64,000 nucleotides of DNA from Rhizobium mongolense USDA 1844 (GCF_000419765.1 NZ_ATTQ01000014.1:62001-126000), one strand, 5' to 3'. Numbered from the stretch's first letter, positions 17,113 to 26,393 are shown. The notes: generated by a model from the letters alone, not told the origin. Made by a program: numbers and translations.

Positions 17113-17616
17113 TTATTTCAAAATCATTGCCGTTTTGAGTGCGGCATTTTCGGCACGGATGCGGATGGCGAGCATGAGCGCATTCAAGATCGTGAAGGCG
17201 GCCCCGTAGAGCGGCATGCCGAAGGCAAGCGGCAGGACCGCGATCTCCCCCGCAACGATCGCATAATTCGGATGCCGGATGAAGCGATAGGGTCCGCTAC
17301 GCACGAGCGGCGCCTCCGGTAGAACGATGATCCGCGTCGTCCACCGCTCCTTGAGGGTGGCGAGCACCCAGAGGCGCAGGATTTGCAGCAGCATGAAGAT
17401 GCCGAACCAAACAAGGTTCACCGGCCTGTCCATGGCGAGCAGCCACAACCCGCCGATCCAGGCGGCATGCAGCGCGACCATGTAGGGGTAGTGTTCCGCC
17501 CCGGTCTCGCGTGCGCCTTTTGCAAGAAGCGCGGCCGTGTTGCGCCTGGAGAGAGCAAGTTCGCCGAGCCGCTGGATCGTGACGAAGGTCAAAAGCGCGA
17601 TGGACGCAAGCATCAT
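17113..17616 (-). CDS. Isoprenylcysteine carboxyl methyltransferase-like membrane protein
   Basis: The product is 167 residues with four to five hydrophobic segments. The C-terminal RSGPYRFIRHPNYAIVAGEI is the conserved ICMT/PEMT-type AdoMet-binding motif. The ATG overlaps the stop of the polyketide synthase gene (ATGA), so the two are translationally coupled. In Streptomyces and related srsAB-type operons this protein methylates the phenolic product of a type III PKS, and that role is inferred here. Upstream the frame stays open through the PKS gene on the same strand, but the overlap start is natural. Confidence 0.83.
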   Translation of the reverse strand: MMLASIALLTFVTIQRLGELALSRRNTAALLAKGARETGAEHYPYMVALHAAWIGGLWLLAMDRPVNLVWFGIFMLLQILRLWVLATLKERWTTRIIVLPEAPLVRSGPYRFIRHPNYAIVAGEIAVLPLAFGMPLYGAAFTILNALMLAIRIRAENAALKTAMILK

Positions 17617-18665
17617 GCCGTCCTTCGCAGCGTAACGCAGCTTGCGGAAAATCCCGGTCCCATGGCGATCATCGCAGCGCGGTCGGGCAGGCCGGCGCGG
17701 ATTGCGCGTTCCAGCACGAAGAGGACGGTTGGCGAGGACATGTTGCCATAGTCGGAAATCACCGCGCGCTCGTGATCCAGCGAACCGGGCGCGAGCGAAA
17801 GCGCACTTTCCATTGCTGCCAGCACCTTGGTCCCGCCCGGGTGGCATATGAAACGGTCGATATCCTGACGGGACAGGCCATTGCGGGCAAGGATCGCGTC
17901 GACAGCGGGACCAAGCTCCGTCTCCGCGAAGGGGGGCAGCGACTGCGCAAGCACGATGCCGAAGCCTGCGTCGTCGATCTTCCAGCCCATAATGTCGAGC
18001 GTGTCGGGAAACAGATGTTCGCCGCTCGACTCCACTTCGGCGATGCCGTCTCCACCGTTGCGAAGCACGCAAGCTGCGGCACCATCGCCGAAGAGTGCGG
18101 TTGCGATGATATTGGGCCGCGTCAGCTCGTCCAGCCGGAAGGCGAGGGTGCAGAGTTCGATCGTCACGAAGAGCACGGTCTTGCCCGGTTTGCCCTTCGC
18201 CAGACGCGACGCGATGCCGAAACCCGAGACGCCGGCAGCACAGCCAAGCCCGAACACGGGGACGCGCTCTGTATCCGCCCGGAAGCCCATCTTTCCGGCA
18301 AGCCGCGCATCGAGGCTCGGCGTCGTAAACCCGGTGGAGGAGACGGTGACGACGCAATCGATGTCGCTTGCCTGCAAATCGGCCTGCCGCAGTGCCTTGG
18401 TCGCCGCTTCGATGAAGAGGCTGCTTGCGACCTCCGCATAGGCCTCCATCCTGTCCTGCCAGCCATGCGGCTCGTCGAACCATGAGAGCGGCCGCGCCGC
18501 ATGCCGCTTGGTAATGCCCGCATTGTCGAAGACGCTCGCAAGATGCCGAAAGTCCTGGAGGCGGCCGGCAAAGAGGCGGGCCGATGCCTCGGCTGCCTCT
18601 GCCTGCGTGATGATGTGCTCGGGCACTGCAATGGCGAGGCTCAGAAATTTGACCGTATCGTTCAC
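17613..18665 (-). CDS. Type III polyketide synthase (chalcone/alkylresorcinol synthase-like)
   Basis: The product is 350 residues from the GTG at 18665, which has AAAGGAG upstream. The catalytic triad is visible: Cys142 in FGLGCAAGVSG, His275 in FICHPGG and Asn308 in DYGNMSSPT. The protein condenses malonyl-CoA units onto a CoA starter. With the ICMT-type methyltransferase gene overlapping its 3' end, the likely product is a methylated alkylresorcinol or alkylpyrone lipid. Bacterial homologues with this neighbour make such lipids. Starter length cannot be read from the sequence. The gene is divergent from an exported TPR gene, with a 168-bp gap. Confidence 0.92.
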   Translation of the reverse strand: MNDTVKFLSLAIAVPEHIITQAEAAEASARLFAGRLQDFRHLASVFDNAGITKRHAARPLSWFDEPHGWQDRMEAYAEVASSLFIEAATKALRQADLQASDIDCVVTVSSTGFTTPSLDARLAGKMGFRADTERVPVFGLGCAAGVSGFGIASRLAKGKPGKTVLFVTIELCTLAFRLDELTRPNIIATALFGDGAAACVLRNGGDGIAEVESSGEHLFPDTLDIMGWKIDDAGFGIVLAQSLPPFAETELGPAVDAILARNGLSRQDIDRFICHPGGTKVLAAMESALSLAPGSLDHERAVISDYGNMSSPTVLFVLERAIRAGLPDRAAMIAMGPGFSASCVTLRRTA

Positions 18666-18833
18666 GGCATTCTCCTTTTGCCCCCGGCGGTAAAGCGGAG
18701 AACACGTCTGACAGCGATTTATTCGTACCGGTTTCATCACGAAAAGGTGATGGAAAAATGCCGTGCGCCGTCCGAATAAAATGCCGGGCAGGCGTGTTCT
18801 TTCGCGGCAACGTCATTTTCCCGGAGATATCCC

Positions 18834-19379
18834 ATGACGACCACGATTGTCCGTATCGCTTCTCTCGTCCTCGGCGGCTGCATCGCCGCCTCCATGCTTT
18901 CCACACCCGTCTTCGCCGTCGGTGGCGGTAGCGGTGGCGGCGCGAACACGCCCACCTGCAAAAAGGGTCAGATCTATGACAAGAGATCGAAGCAGTGCGT
19001 GAAGCAGCAGGGCGCCAATGTGACGGATGAGAACCGCACCGACTATGCCTATTCGCTGGCAAAGGCCGGCCGCTATGAAGAAGCGCTGGCGATACTCGAC
19101 ACCGTCAAGGATCAGAACAATGCGGAAGTGCTGAATTATCGCGGCTACGCCACCCGCAAGCTCGGCCGAACGGACGAAGGCATCTCCTATTACCTTCAGT
19201 CGGTCAAGCTCGATCCGCAATATGCGAAGGTTCGTGAATATCTCGGCGAAGCCTACGTCGTCAAAGGCCGCATCGATCTCGCCAAGGAGCAGTTGAACAT
19301 GATCAAGGCGATCTGCGGCACGGGTTGCGAGGAATACCAGGACCTAAACGCCGCAATCCTCGATCCATCGAAGATCTGA
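18834..19379 (+). CDS. Exported TPR-repeat protein
   Basis: The product is 181 residues. A Sec signal peptide (VRIASLVLGGCIAASMLSTPVFA, residues 6-28) is followed by a Gly-rich linker and a small CKKGQIYDKRSKQCV cysteine pair. Two to three TPR-like repeats come next (DYAYSLAKAGRYEEALAILD, EVLNYRGYATRKLGRTDEGI, AKVREYLGEAYVVKGRIDLA). A second Cys pair, CGTGC, lies near the end. It is expected in the periplasm as a protein-binding scaffold. An ECF sigma gene follows 38 bp later and an anti-sigma gene overlaps that, so it may be part of their regulon or sensing apparatus. Confidence 0.78.
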   Translation: MTTTIVRIASLVLGGCIAASMLSTPVFAVGGGSGGGANTPTCKKGQIYDKRSKQCVKQQGANVTDENRTDYAYSLAKAGRYEEALAILDTVKDQNNAEVLNYRGYATRKLGRTDEGISYYLQSVKLDPQYAKVREYLGEAYVVKGRIDLAKEQLNMIKAICGTGCEEYQDLNAAILDPSKI

Positions 19380-19417
19380 AAAGAGGCGGGCGCGTGGCGG
19401 CAAGGAGGGATGATCGA

Positions 19418-20023
19418 ATGCCGGTCGCGCGCACCACATTTCCTGCCTATAGTCGCCTGGAAACGGGATTGCCGCTTCGGCTGGCGATCCCCGGAAGACG
19501 AACTGGGGCGGAGGCGGCCATCGCGAGCGAAGCGGACATCAGGAAAGGTCTGACGGAGAACCTTGCCAGGCTCTGGCGTTATGGTCTCGTGCTCTCGCGG
19601 CAGCGCGATGTGGCCGATGACCTCGTGCAGCAGACCTGTGTCCGGGCGCTGGAACGCTGCGGGCAATTCGAAAAGGGGACACGGCTCGATCGCTGGCTGT
19701 TTTCGATCCTGCATTCGATCTGGCTGAACGAGGTCCGTTCCCGCAAGGTCCGCCAGGGCAGGGGCTTGGCTGATCCGGAGGAAGCACTGGTCTTCGATGG
19801 AGCCCGCGACACCGAAACGCATGTCATGGCAAATCAGGTGCTGCTGCAGGTGAACGCACTGCCGGAAGCACAGCGCAGTGCCGTCTTCCTCGCCTACGTG
19901 GAAGGGCTCTCCTATCGCGAGGTGGCGGATGTATTGGCCATACCGATCGGAACCGTGATGAGCCGGCTGGCGGCAGCACGTGCGACGCTTTGCGGAGCCA
20001 TTTCGGACGAGGGACGGCAATGA
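19418..20023 (+). CDS. ECF-type RNA polymerase sigma factor
   Basis: The product is 201 residues from the ATG at 19418, which has AAGGAGGG upstream; a longer frame from 19325 overlaps the TPR gene. Region 2 is RLWRYGLVLSRQRDVADDLV followed by QQTCVRALERCGQFEKGTRL and DRWLFSILHSIWLNEVR. Region 4 is LPEAQRSAVFLAYVEGLSYR followed by EVADVLAIPIGTVMSRLAAA. The overlapping downstream gene encodes a membrane anti-sigma factor, so activity is probably released by an envelope signal. Confidence 0.88.
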   Translation: MPVARTTFPAYSRLETGLPLRLAIPGRRTGAEAAIASEADIRKGLTENLARLWRYGLVLSRQRDVADDLVQQTCVRALERCGQFEKGTRLDRWLFSILHSIWLNEVRSRKVRQGRGLADPEEALVFDGARDTETHVMANQVLLQVNALPEAQRSAVFLAYVEGLSYREVADVLAIPIGTVMSRLAAARATLCGAISDEGRQ

Positions 20024-20817
20024 GCAACGATATCAACATGCCTTCTGACGAAGAACTGACGGCCTTGATCGACGGCGAACTGCCGTCGCAGGATGCTGCG
20101 CGCATCGAAGCGCTCGTCAATGCCGACGAACGCGTAGCCGCCAGGCTGGAATTCCTGTCCCACAGCAACCTGCCATTCAAGGAGGCCTTCACCCCGCTTC
20201 TCGCCGCCGCGCCGCGGGCGAGCCTCGAATCGATGCTTGCCGCAATCCCCACACAGCGGGAAAGTAGGGGCTCAAGCTTTGCGAGCCGCCGCGGCTTTCT
20301 CGGCGCGCTTGCCGCTTCGGTGGTCGTGGGTGTCATTGCAGACCGCGCCTATCTCGGCATCGGCCGCAGCCTTTCGAAGGACGAGGGGGGCGGCGCCGAA
20401 TGGCGCGCTGTCGTCGCCCAATATATCTCGCTCTACACGCCGGACACGCTGGCAGGTCCCGTTCCGCCTGCCGATGTGCAGAGCATTCAGCTTGCACAGA
20501 TCGACCGAAAGCTCGGGCTTGCACTTTCCCCGAGGATGGTTGCTCTGCCGGGGATAGACTTTAAGCGCGTGCTGCTCCTGGAATATGACGAAAGACCGCT
20601 CGCCCAGATCGCCTACCTTGATCCCGAGACCGGCCCGATGGCGCTCTGCATCATCCGCTCGGACAATGGTGAAAAGGCGCCGGACATCGAAGGCCGCGAG
20701 GGCATGAACGTCATCTACTGGTCCAGCCGGAGCTATGCCTTCATGTTGATCGGCCATGCCCCGGCAGACCGGATGCAGGAAATCGTCGATAACCTGAGGT
20801 CAAAATTGACGGCATGA
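20020..20817 (+). CDS. Membrane-anchored anti-sigma factor
   Basis: The product is 265 residues and its ATG overlaps the sigma gene stop by four bases, a standard sigma/anti-sigma coupling. The N-terminus (SDEELTALIDGELPSQDAAR) matches short anti-sigma domains. The single hydrophobic segment (FLGALAASVVVGVIADRAYL) begins with SRRGFLGAL, a twin-arginine-like motif. The remaining 150 or so residues should be periplasmic. No HxxxCxxC zinc motif is seen, so a redox ZAS mechanism is unlikely. The inducing signal is unknown. Confidence 0.75.
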   Translation: MSNDINMPSDEELTALIDGELPSQDAARIEALVNADERVAARLEFLSHSNLPFKEAFTPLLAAAPRASLESMLAAIPTQRESRGSSFASRRGFLGALAASVVVGVIADRAYLGIGRSLSKDEGGGAEWRAVVAQYISLYTPDTLAGPVPPADVQSIQLAQIDRKLGLALSPRMVALPGIDFKRVLLLEYDERPLAQIAYLDPETGPMALCIIRSDNGEKAPDIEGREGMNVIYWSSRSYAFMLIGHAPADRMQEIVDNLRSKLTA

Positions 20818-20895
20818 ATGCCGTCCCGCCATCATGATGACCAGATTGCATGGTGTTGCCGATCATCTCGATACGACAGGGGCCGGCATTTCAGC

Positions 20896-21423
20896 ATGGA
20901 TTGGATCAATCGTTATATCGACGAGCCGCTGCTTTCCGGCGCGGCGCGTACGCTGCGGGTTTGGCATGTCTACACGGCGCAGCATCCGGAGCGTTTGGAA
21001 CCGGTGTGGAACCTGGCGGCGCTTTCGTTCCTGGCAATCGCAAGCCGGTACAATCTCTCCGGCCAGCCTCTTGTCCTCAGCCTCGCGGCGTTGTTGATGC
21101 TGGCTCTGCCGTCCATCTGGAAGCTGGCTTCCTCCGCAAGGGTGGGAAGGGGCGGCTATGACGCGCGGCGTTACAAGTCGCTGCGAGCCCGAGCGATCAG
21201 CAAGCGTGAGGCGGAATGGTCTCTGCGGATGACCGTTCTCTTCGCCTCCGCCGGGCTGCCATTCGTGACGCGCATTGATGATCCCATCGGATCGGCGTTC
21301 ATGGCTGGCGCCTGCATCTGGTTCGTGCTCACCGCGCCCGTGAAGTTCTATCTCGAAGCAGCAGAGCCACCCGCCCCCGACGAAGGCGACCGCACGCATC
21401 AGGGCATCCTCCAGTTCGGCTGA
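20896..21423 (+). CDS. Hypothetical inner-membrane protein
   Basis: The product is 175 residues from the ATG at 20896 (MDWINRYIDEPL); the frame is open to 20818. Hydrophobic stretches near LAALSFLAIASRY, PLVLSLAALLMLALPSIW, MTVLFASAGLPF and FMAGACIWFVLTAPVKF give about four membrane segments. Ribosome-site support is weak. It follows the anti-sigma gene by 78 bp and may be in the same transcript. I do not recognise the family. Confidence 0.6.
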   Translation: MDWINRYIDEPLLSGAARTLRVWHVYTAQHPERLEPVWNLAALSFLAIASRYNLSGQPLVLSLAALLMLALPSIWKLASSARVGRGGYDARRYKSLRARAISKREAEWSLRMTVLFASAGLPFVTRIDDPIGSAFMAGACIWFVLTAPVKFYLEAAEPPAPDEGDRTHQGILQFG

Positions 21424-21500
21424 TGGCCGGAAACCAGGCGTTTTGGAACCAATTGCCAAGGGTAGCCGTTGATAGATCAGAATCGAGAGAGGAGTTCACC

Positions 21501-21665
21501 ATGCTGTACTACGCTTTGGTATTTCTCGTCGTAGCCCTGATCGCCGGCGTCCTCGGATTTGGCGGGATTGCAGGCGCTTCGGCTTCCATAGCACAGGTTC
21601 TTTTCTTCATATTCCTGGTGCTGTTCGTCGTATCGCTCGTCATGCGCCTGATGCGCCGCGAATAG
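21501..21665 (+). CDS. DUF1328 (UPF0391) small membrane protein
   Basis: The product is 54 residues with AGAGAGGAG upstream of the ATG. The sequence (LYYALVFLVVALIAGVLGFG, GIAGASASIAQVLFFIFLVL) matches the UPF0391/YtjA family of two-helix membrane peptides found near stress-response genes. Function is unknown. A rho-independent terminator follows. Confidence 0.9.
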   Translation: MLYYALVFLVVALIAGVLGFGGIAGASASIAQVLFFIFLVLFVVSLVMRLMRRE

Positions 21666-21686
21666 TGCGACGAAATGAGATGTTTG

Positions 21687-21716
21687 AAAACCCGGCGTTG
21701 TGGCGCCGGGTTTTTT
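21687..21716 (+). terminator. Terminator after DUF1328 gene
   Basis: Stem AACCCGGCG/CGCCGGGTT with a short loop is followed by T6, 22 bp after the stop codon. Confidence 0.92.
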
Positions 21717-21849
21717 GTGTCGATAGCGCGCGATGTCATCCGGCATCAGGCGCGACCCCGAAACAGATCTTAATGCGGAAAAACTTGCGACAGCCTCGCC
21801 GCCCCGTGGCATAAGGCCACCGAAAAACTTTTCTGGGTCCTTATCGCAT

Positions 21850-23472
21850 ATGATTCGTATCGAAAACATCAGCAAGCAGAACAGCCACCGCATCCTCTTC
21901 ATCGAGGCGACCGCAGCGCTCAACAGAGGCGACAAGGTCGGCCTCGTCGGTCCGAACGGTGCCGGCAAGACGACCCTTTTCCGGATGATCACACAGGCGG
22001 AGCACCCCGACGAGGGGCAGGTATCCGTCGATAAGGGCGTCACCATCGGCTATTTCAATCAGGATGTCGGCGAGATGGAGGGCCGCAGCGCCGTATCCGA
22101 GGTGATGGACGGCGCCGGCCCCGTGAGCATCGTTGCTGCCGAATTGCGGGAGCTCGAGGCGGCCATGTCGGACCCCGAACAGGCCGATGACATGGACAGG
22201 ATCATCGAGCGCTACGGCGAGGTCCAGGCGCGCTACGAGGAGCTGGACGGCTATGCCCTGGAAGGACGCGCGCGCGAAGTTCTGGCCGGTCTGAGCTTCA
22301 GCCAGGAAATGATGGACGGCGACGTGGGCGCACTGTCCGGCGGCTGGAAGATGCGTGTGGCGCTTGCCCGAATTCTCCTGATGCGTCCCGACGTTATGCT
22401 GCTTGATGAGCCGAGCAACCATCTGGATCTGGAAAGCCTTATCTGGTTGGAGGAGTTCCTGAAAGGTTATGACGGCGCGCTGCTGATGACCTCGCACGAC
22501 CGCGAGTTCATGAATCGCATCGTCACCAAGATTATCGAGATCGATGGTGGCAACTTGAACAGCTACTCCGGCGACTATGCCTTTTACGAACAGCAGCGGG
22601 CCCAGAACGAGAAGCAGCAGCAGGCCCAGTTCGAGCGCCAGCAGGCGATGCTCGCCAAGGAAATCAAGTTTATCGAGCGCTTCAAGGCCCGCGCCTCGCA
22701 TGCCTCGCAGGTACAGAGCCGCGTGAAGAAGCTGGAGAAGATCGACCGGGTGGAACCGCCCAAGCGCCGCCAGGTCGTCTCATTCGAGTTTCTGCCGGCA
22801 CCGCGCTCGGGCGAAGATGTCATCAGCCTGAAGAACGTGCACAAGAAATACGGCAGCCGGACCATCTACGAGGGGCTGGATTTCATGGTGCGGCGGCGCG
22901 AGCGCTGGTGCATCATGGGCATCAACGGCGCCGGAAAGTCCACGCTTCTGAAGCTGGTCGCGGGTTCGGCGGAGCCGGATGAAGGCAACGTCGCTCTCGG
23001 TGCCAGCGTGAAGATGGGATATTTCGCGCAGCACGCCATGGATCTCTTGGACGGCGAGCGCACCGTACTCCAGTCACTGGAAGATAAGTTCCCGCAAGCG
23101 GGGCAAGGCTCGTTGCGAGCGCTGGCGGGCTGCTTCGGATTTTCCGGCGACGACGTCGAGAAGAAATGCCGGGTGCTCTCGGGTGGCGAGAAGGCGCGGC
23201 TCGTCATGGCAATGATGCTCTTCGATCCGCCGAACCTTCTCGTGCTGGACGAGCCGACAAACCACCTGGATCTGGACACCAAGGAAATGCTCATCAAGGC
23301 GTTGTCCGAATACGAGGGCACGATGCTGTTCGTTTCGCATGACCGGCACTTCCTGGGCGCTTTGTCCAATCGGGTGCTGGAACTCACCCCCGACGGCATT
23401 CACCAGTATAGCGGCGGCTACACGGAATATGTGGCGCGCACCGGTCATGAGGCGCCTGGCCTGCGCAGTTGA
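21850..23472 (+). CDS. ABC-F family ATPase
   Basis: The product is 540 residues from the ATG at 21850 (MIRIENISKQ); the in-frame upstream extension overlaps the terminator side and is not preferred. Two ABC cassettes are present, each with Walker A (GPNGAGKTT; GINGAGKST), signature (LSGGWKMR; LSGGEKAR) and Walker B (LLDEPSNHLD; VLDEPTNHLD). A charged Gln-rich linker joins them (residues 240-300). No transmembrane domain is present. ABC-F proteins act on ribosomes. This could be an Uup/YheS/EttA-type translation factor, and the sequence alone does not settle which. Confidence 0.92.
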   Translation: MIRIENISKQNSHRILFIEATAALNRGDKVGLVGPNGAGKTTLFRMITQAEHPDEGQVSVDKGVTIGYFNQDVGEMEGRSAVSEVMDGAGPVSIVAAELRELEAAMSDPEQADDMDRIIERYGEVQARYEELDGYALEGRAREVLAGLSFSQEMMDGDVGALSGGWKMRVALARILLMRPDVMLLDEPSNHLDLESLIWLEEFLKGYDGALLMTSHDREFMNRIVTKIIEIDGGNLNSYSGDYAFYEQQRAQNEKQQQAQFERQQAMLAKEIKFIERFKARASHASQVQSRVKKLEKIDRVEPPKRRQVVSFEFLPAPRSGEDVISLKNVHKKYGSRTIYEGLDFMVRRRERWCIMGINGAGKSTLLKLVAGSAEPDEGNVALGASVKMGYFAQHAMDLLDGERTVLQSLEDKFPQAGQGSLRALAGCFGFSGDDVEKKCRVLSGGEKARLVMAMMLFDPPNLLVLDEPTNHLDLDTKEMLIKALSEYEGTMLFVSHDRHFLGALSNRVLELTPDGIHQYSGGYTEYVARTGHEAPGLRS

Positions 23473-23496
23473 GTCGAGAGCAATAAGGGCGCGCGC

Positions 23497-24729
23497 TTAA
23501 GCGCGCTCTTCCCAGATTTTCGCCAGTTCGACGATCGTCTTGACCGCTTTCTCCATATCTTGTCGGCTGACCCATTCGAGCGGCGAGTGGAAGGCGTGGC
23601 CGCCTGCGAAGATATTGGGACAGGGCAGGCTCATGAACGAAAGCCGGGAACCATCGGTCCCGCCCCGGATGCTGCCGCGCACCGGCTCCATTCCGGCGCG
23701 CCGGATTGCCTCGACGGCGTTGTCGATGATTTCCGGATGGCGGTCGAGGATGGCCTTCATGTTGCGGTACTGCGGCTTGACTTTGAAGCCGTAAGAGGAG
23801 CCGGGATAGTCCGCCATGACCTCCTTTATGATCCTCTCCAGCAGGGCTTCCTTGGCTGCGAGGCCATCGTCATTGAAGTCACGAACGATAAGGTTGAGGG
23901 CTGCTTTTTCCATCGAGCCTGTGACGCCCGTCGGGTGGACAAATCCCTCTCTGCCTTCGGTCGTCTCCGGTGCCAGGTTCTTCGGCAGCCGGCTGATGAT
24001 TTCGCCGGCGATCTTGATGGCGTTTTCCATCTTTCCCTTGGCGAAGCCGGGATGGATGGCCACACCTTGAATAGTGATCTCGACGCCATCGGCGGAGAAG
24101 GTTTCGTCTTCGATATGCCCTGCCGTCTCGCCATCCATGGTGTATGCGAACCGGGCGCCGAGCTTTTCAAGGTCGACCTTGTCGACGCCACGGCCGATTT
24201 CCTCATCCGGCGTGAAGAGGATCTTGATTGTCCCGTGCTTGATATCCGGATTGTCGACCAGGATTTGCGCTGCCGTCATGATCTCGGCAATGCCGGCCTT
24301 GTCGTCGGCCCCGAGCAGCGTCGTACCGTCGGTGGTGATGATGTCGTTGCCGATCTGGTCGTTGAGCGCTGGATTGTCGCCGACGCGAATGATCTGCTGC
24401 GGATCGCCTGAGAGCCTAATGTCGCCGCCGCTGTAGCTCCGCACGATTTGCGGCTTGACATTCGTTCCGGTGAAGTCCGGTGCCGTATCCATATGCGAAC
24501 AGAAGCAGATGACTGGCACTGGCTTGTCCACTTTGGACGGAATGGTCGCATAGACATAGCCGTGTTCGTCGAGATGCGCATCCGAAAGCCCGATTGCCAG
24601 CAGTTCCTCGACCAGCATACGGCCGAGATTCTTCTGCTTGTCGGTGGAAGGCTGCGTCGACGACGTGGGATCCGATTGCGTGTCAATAACGACATATCGA
24701 AGGAAGCGATCGGTAACAGTATCGGTCAT
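23497..24729 (-). CDS. pepT: Peptidase T (tripeptide aminopeptidase)
   Basis: The product is 410 residues, the normal PepT length. M20 metallopeptidase features are complete: zinc ligands in CFCSHMDTAPDFTG, DGTTLLGADDKAGIAEIMTA with the bridging Asp, FTPDEEIGRGVDKVDL carrying the general-base Glu, and GGTDGSRLSFMSLPCPN plus GGHAFHSPLEW at the C-terminus. It removes the N-terminal residue from tripeptides in the cytosol. It fits with the upstream dipeptide uptake genes in peptide use but is separately transcribed and convergent with the ABC-F gene. Confidence 0.95.
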   Translation of the reverse strand: MTDTVTDRFLRYVVIDTQSDPTSSTQPSTDKQKNLGRMLVEELLAIGLSDAHLDEHGYVYATIPSKVDKPVPVICFCSHMDTAPDFTGTNVKPQIVRSYSGGDIRLSGDPQQIIRVGDNPALNDQIGNDIITTDGTTLLGADDKAGIAEIMTAAQILVDNPDIKHGTIKILFTPDEEIGRGVDKVDLEKLGARFAYTMDGETAGHIEDETFSADGVEITIQGVAIHPGFAKGKMENAIKIAGEIISRLPKNLAPETTEGREGFVHPTGVTGSMEKAALNLIVRDFNDDGLAAKEALLERIIKEVMADYPGSSYGFKVKPQYRNMKAILDRHPEIIDNAVEAIRRAGMEPVRGSIRGGTDGSRLSFMSLPCPNIFAGGHAFHSPLEWVSRQDMEKAVKTIVELAKIWEERA

Positions 24730-24986
24730 AGGCTCAAGTCCAGTGCATGATCGTCAGCGATAAACTGCTGTAACCTTCATCCGCGTTGCGGTGAAGGCCC
24801 TTTTTGCCTCGCGCCTGTGTCAGCGGGTGAGGCAGGCTTCGTATTGTGAGCATTGATAAGAAATGTCTTATATAGTATCCTAAATCTAAATCATAAATTG
24901 TCTTATGCGGGCCGCATGCTCGTTTAGATATGGGAGTGAAATCCAACTTGAGTTGACGGATGACGCCGTGGCGCCTGGGGGTGGAA

Positions 24987-26372
24987 ATGAGTGTTCCGAA
25001 CGTCGTCCATTTAGCTCGCCACCTTTTTCTTATCGGTGCGATTTGGCTGCCTGCCGTCACCCTTGTGGCTTTCTGCCCTCACGCCTACGCCCAGCAACAA
25101 CCATCGGCAACGAATTCCGCGGACGAGCAACAGCCTGCACCGCTGACCGCGGACGAGATGGAAGTTCTGGTCGCCCGCATAGCGCTTTATCCGGATGAAC
25201 TGGTGGCGCTGATCAGCTCGGCCTCTCTCTATCCGCTGCAGACAGTGGAGGCGGCGCGATACCTCGATAACCTCAAGAAGGACGCGAAGCTCAAACCGAA
25301 GGATAGCTGGGACGGGAGCGTCGTCTCACTTCTGAACTACCCGGAGATCGTCAGGATGATGAGCGACGATCTTGACTGGACGCAGACTCTCAGCGGCGCG
25401 ATCGCCTATCAGCAGAAGGACGTTCTGGTCGCCATACAGTTACTACGCGATAAGGCAGTTGCAGACAACATCATCAAAACCGACGACAAGATCAAGGTTA
25501 TCCAGGAGAACGACAACGTCATTATTCAGGCGGCCAATCCGGAAAAGATCTATGTGCCTCGCTATGAGCCGGCAATGCTCTACGCCGAGGACTACGAGCC
25601 GGTGCCTCTGGCCTATTATCCGGAGCCCTATCCGAACTATTATTATCCAACCGCGACCTTCTTTGCCGGCGTTGTCACCGGCGCGATCTTCGGCGCCGTT
25701 GTCGATTGGGACAATTGGGGCGTCTGGGGCGGCCGCTTTGACGGCAATGACATCGATATCGACTGCAACAAGTGCTTCAACAACATCGACGTCAACGGCA
25801 AGCTCAAATTCAACGATGTCGACTGGAAGAATGTCGATCGCAGCAAGATCAAATTCGACAGGGATCAATTCGCTAAGCTCGACCGGACCAACGTCAAAAA
25901 CAGGATAGAGGCAGACGGCCGCAACAATATCCGCGACAAGGCGAAGCTCACGAAAAGCAATGCCGCATCAGAGCTGCGTCAGAGAGCGGGTTCGGGGGCT
26001 CTCAAGGATGTTCGTGCGAACAAGGTGACATCTCGTCGCGAAGGGGCGGCTAGACGGCCCGACGGAGCGATTGCCGCGCGAAGACCCGACGCCGCGCCGA
26101 GCCGGCCGACGCGGAATGTCAAGGAGAGCGGAAAGATCACCCACGCCGTCAGCAAGCAACGGCCGGCCGCGAAGCTCGACAATCGCCCGCGCAAACCGTC
26201 AGCGCTCGGCGAGGTGCGCTCCGGGAAAGTGGCGAAGATTCAATCCAACCGCGGCGGCAAGGCCATGGGGGGCGGCATCAGTGGCGGCGGCAGGCCGCAC
26301 AGGGAAATCCATCGGGGTGGTGGCGGTGGCGGCGCAGTCATGCGTCGTGGCGGTGGCGGTCGGCGCCGCTGA
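24987..26372 (+). CDS. DUF3300 exported protein with basic Gly/Arg tail
   Basis: The product is 461 residues from the ATG at 24987. A signal peptide ends near HAYAQQQP. The DUF3300 domain covers residues about 50-250 (LVARIALYPDELVALISSAS, LYPLQTVEAARYL, DDLDWTQTLSGAIAYQQKDV, VIQAANPEKIYVPRYEP). The C-terminal 200 residues are low complexity: Asp/Asn-rich repeats, then Arg/Lys/Pro, ending in a Gly-rich and poly-Arg tail that could bind nucleic acid or polyanions in the envelope. A DUF2950 gene follows 21 bp later, a conserved pair of unknown function. Confidence 0.85.
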   Translation: MSVPNVVHLARHLFLIGAIWLPAVTLVAFCPHAYAQQQPSATNSADEQQPAPLTADEMEVLVARIALYPDELVALISSASLYPLQTVEAARYLDNLKKDAKLKPKDSWDGSVVSLLNYPEIVRMMSDDLDWTQTLSGAIAYQQKDVLVAIQLLRDKAVADNIIKTDDKIKVIQENDNVIIQAANPEKIYVPRYEPAMLYAEDYEPVPLAYYPEPYPNYYYPTATFFAGVVTGAIFGAVVDWDNWGVWGGRFDGNDIDIDCNKCFNNIDVNGKLKFNDVDWKNVDRSKIKFDRDQFAKLDRTNVKNRIEADGRNNIRDKAKLTKSNAASELRQRAGSGALKDVRANKVTSRREGAARRPDGAIAARRPDAAPSRPTRNVKESGKITHAVSKQRPAAKLDNRPRKPSALGEVRSGKVAKIQSNRGGKAMGGGISGGGRPHREIHRGGGGGGAVMRRGGGGRRR

Positions 26373-26393
26373 CCGGGTGAACGGGGGAACGTT

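Noticed and set aside
17113..19062. A 649-codon minus frame that would fuse extra sequence to the ICMT-like protein
   Set aside because: The upstream part is a shadow of the PKS gene in another frame; the ATG overlapping the PKS stop gives a normal-length methyltransferase.
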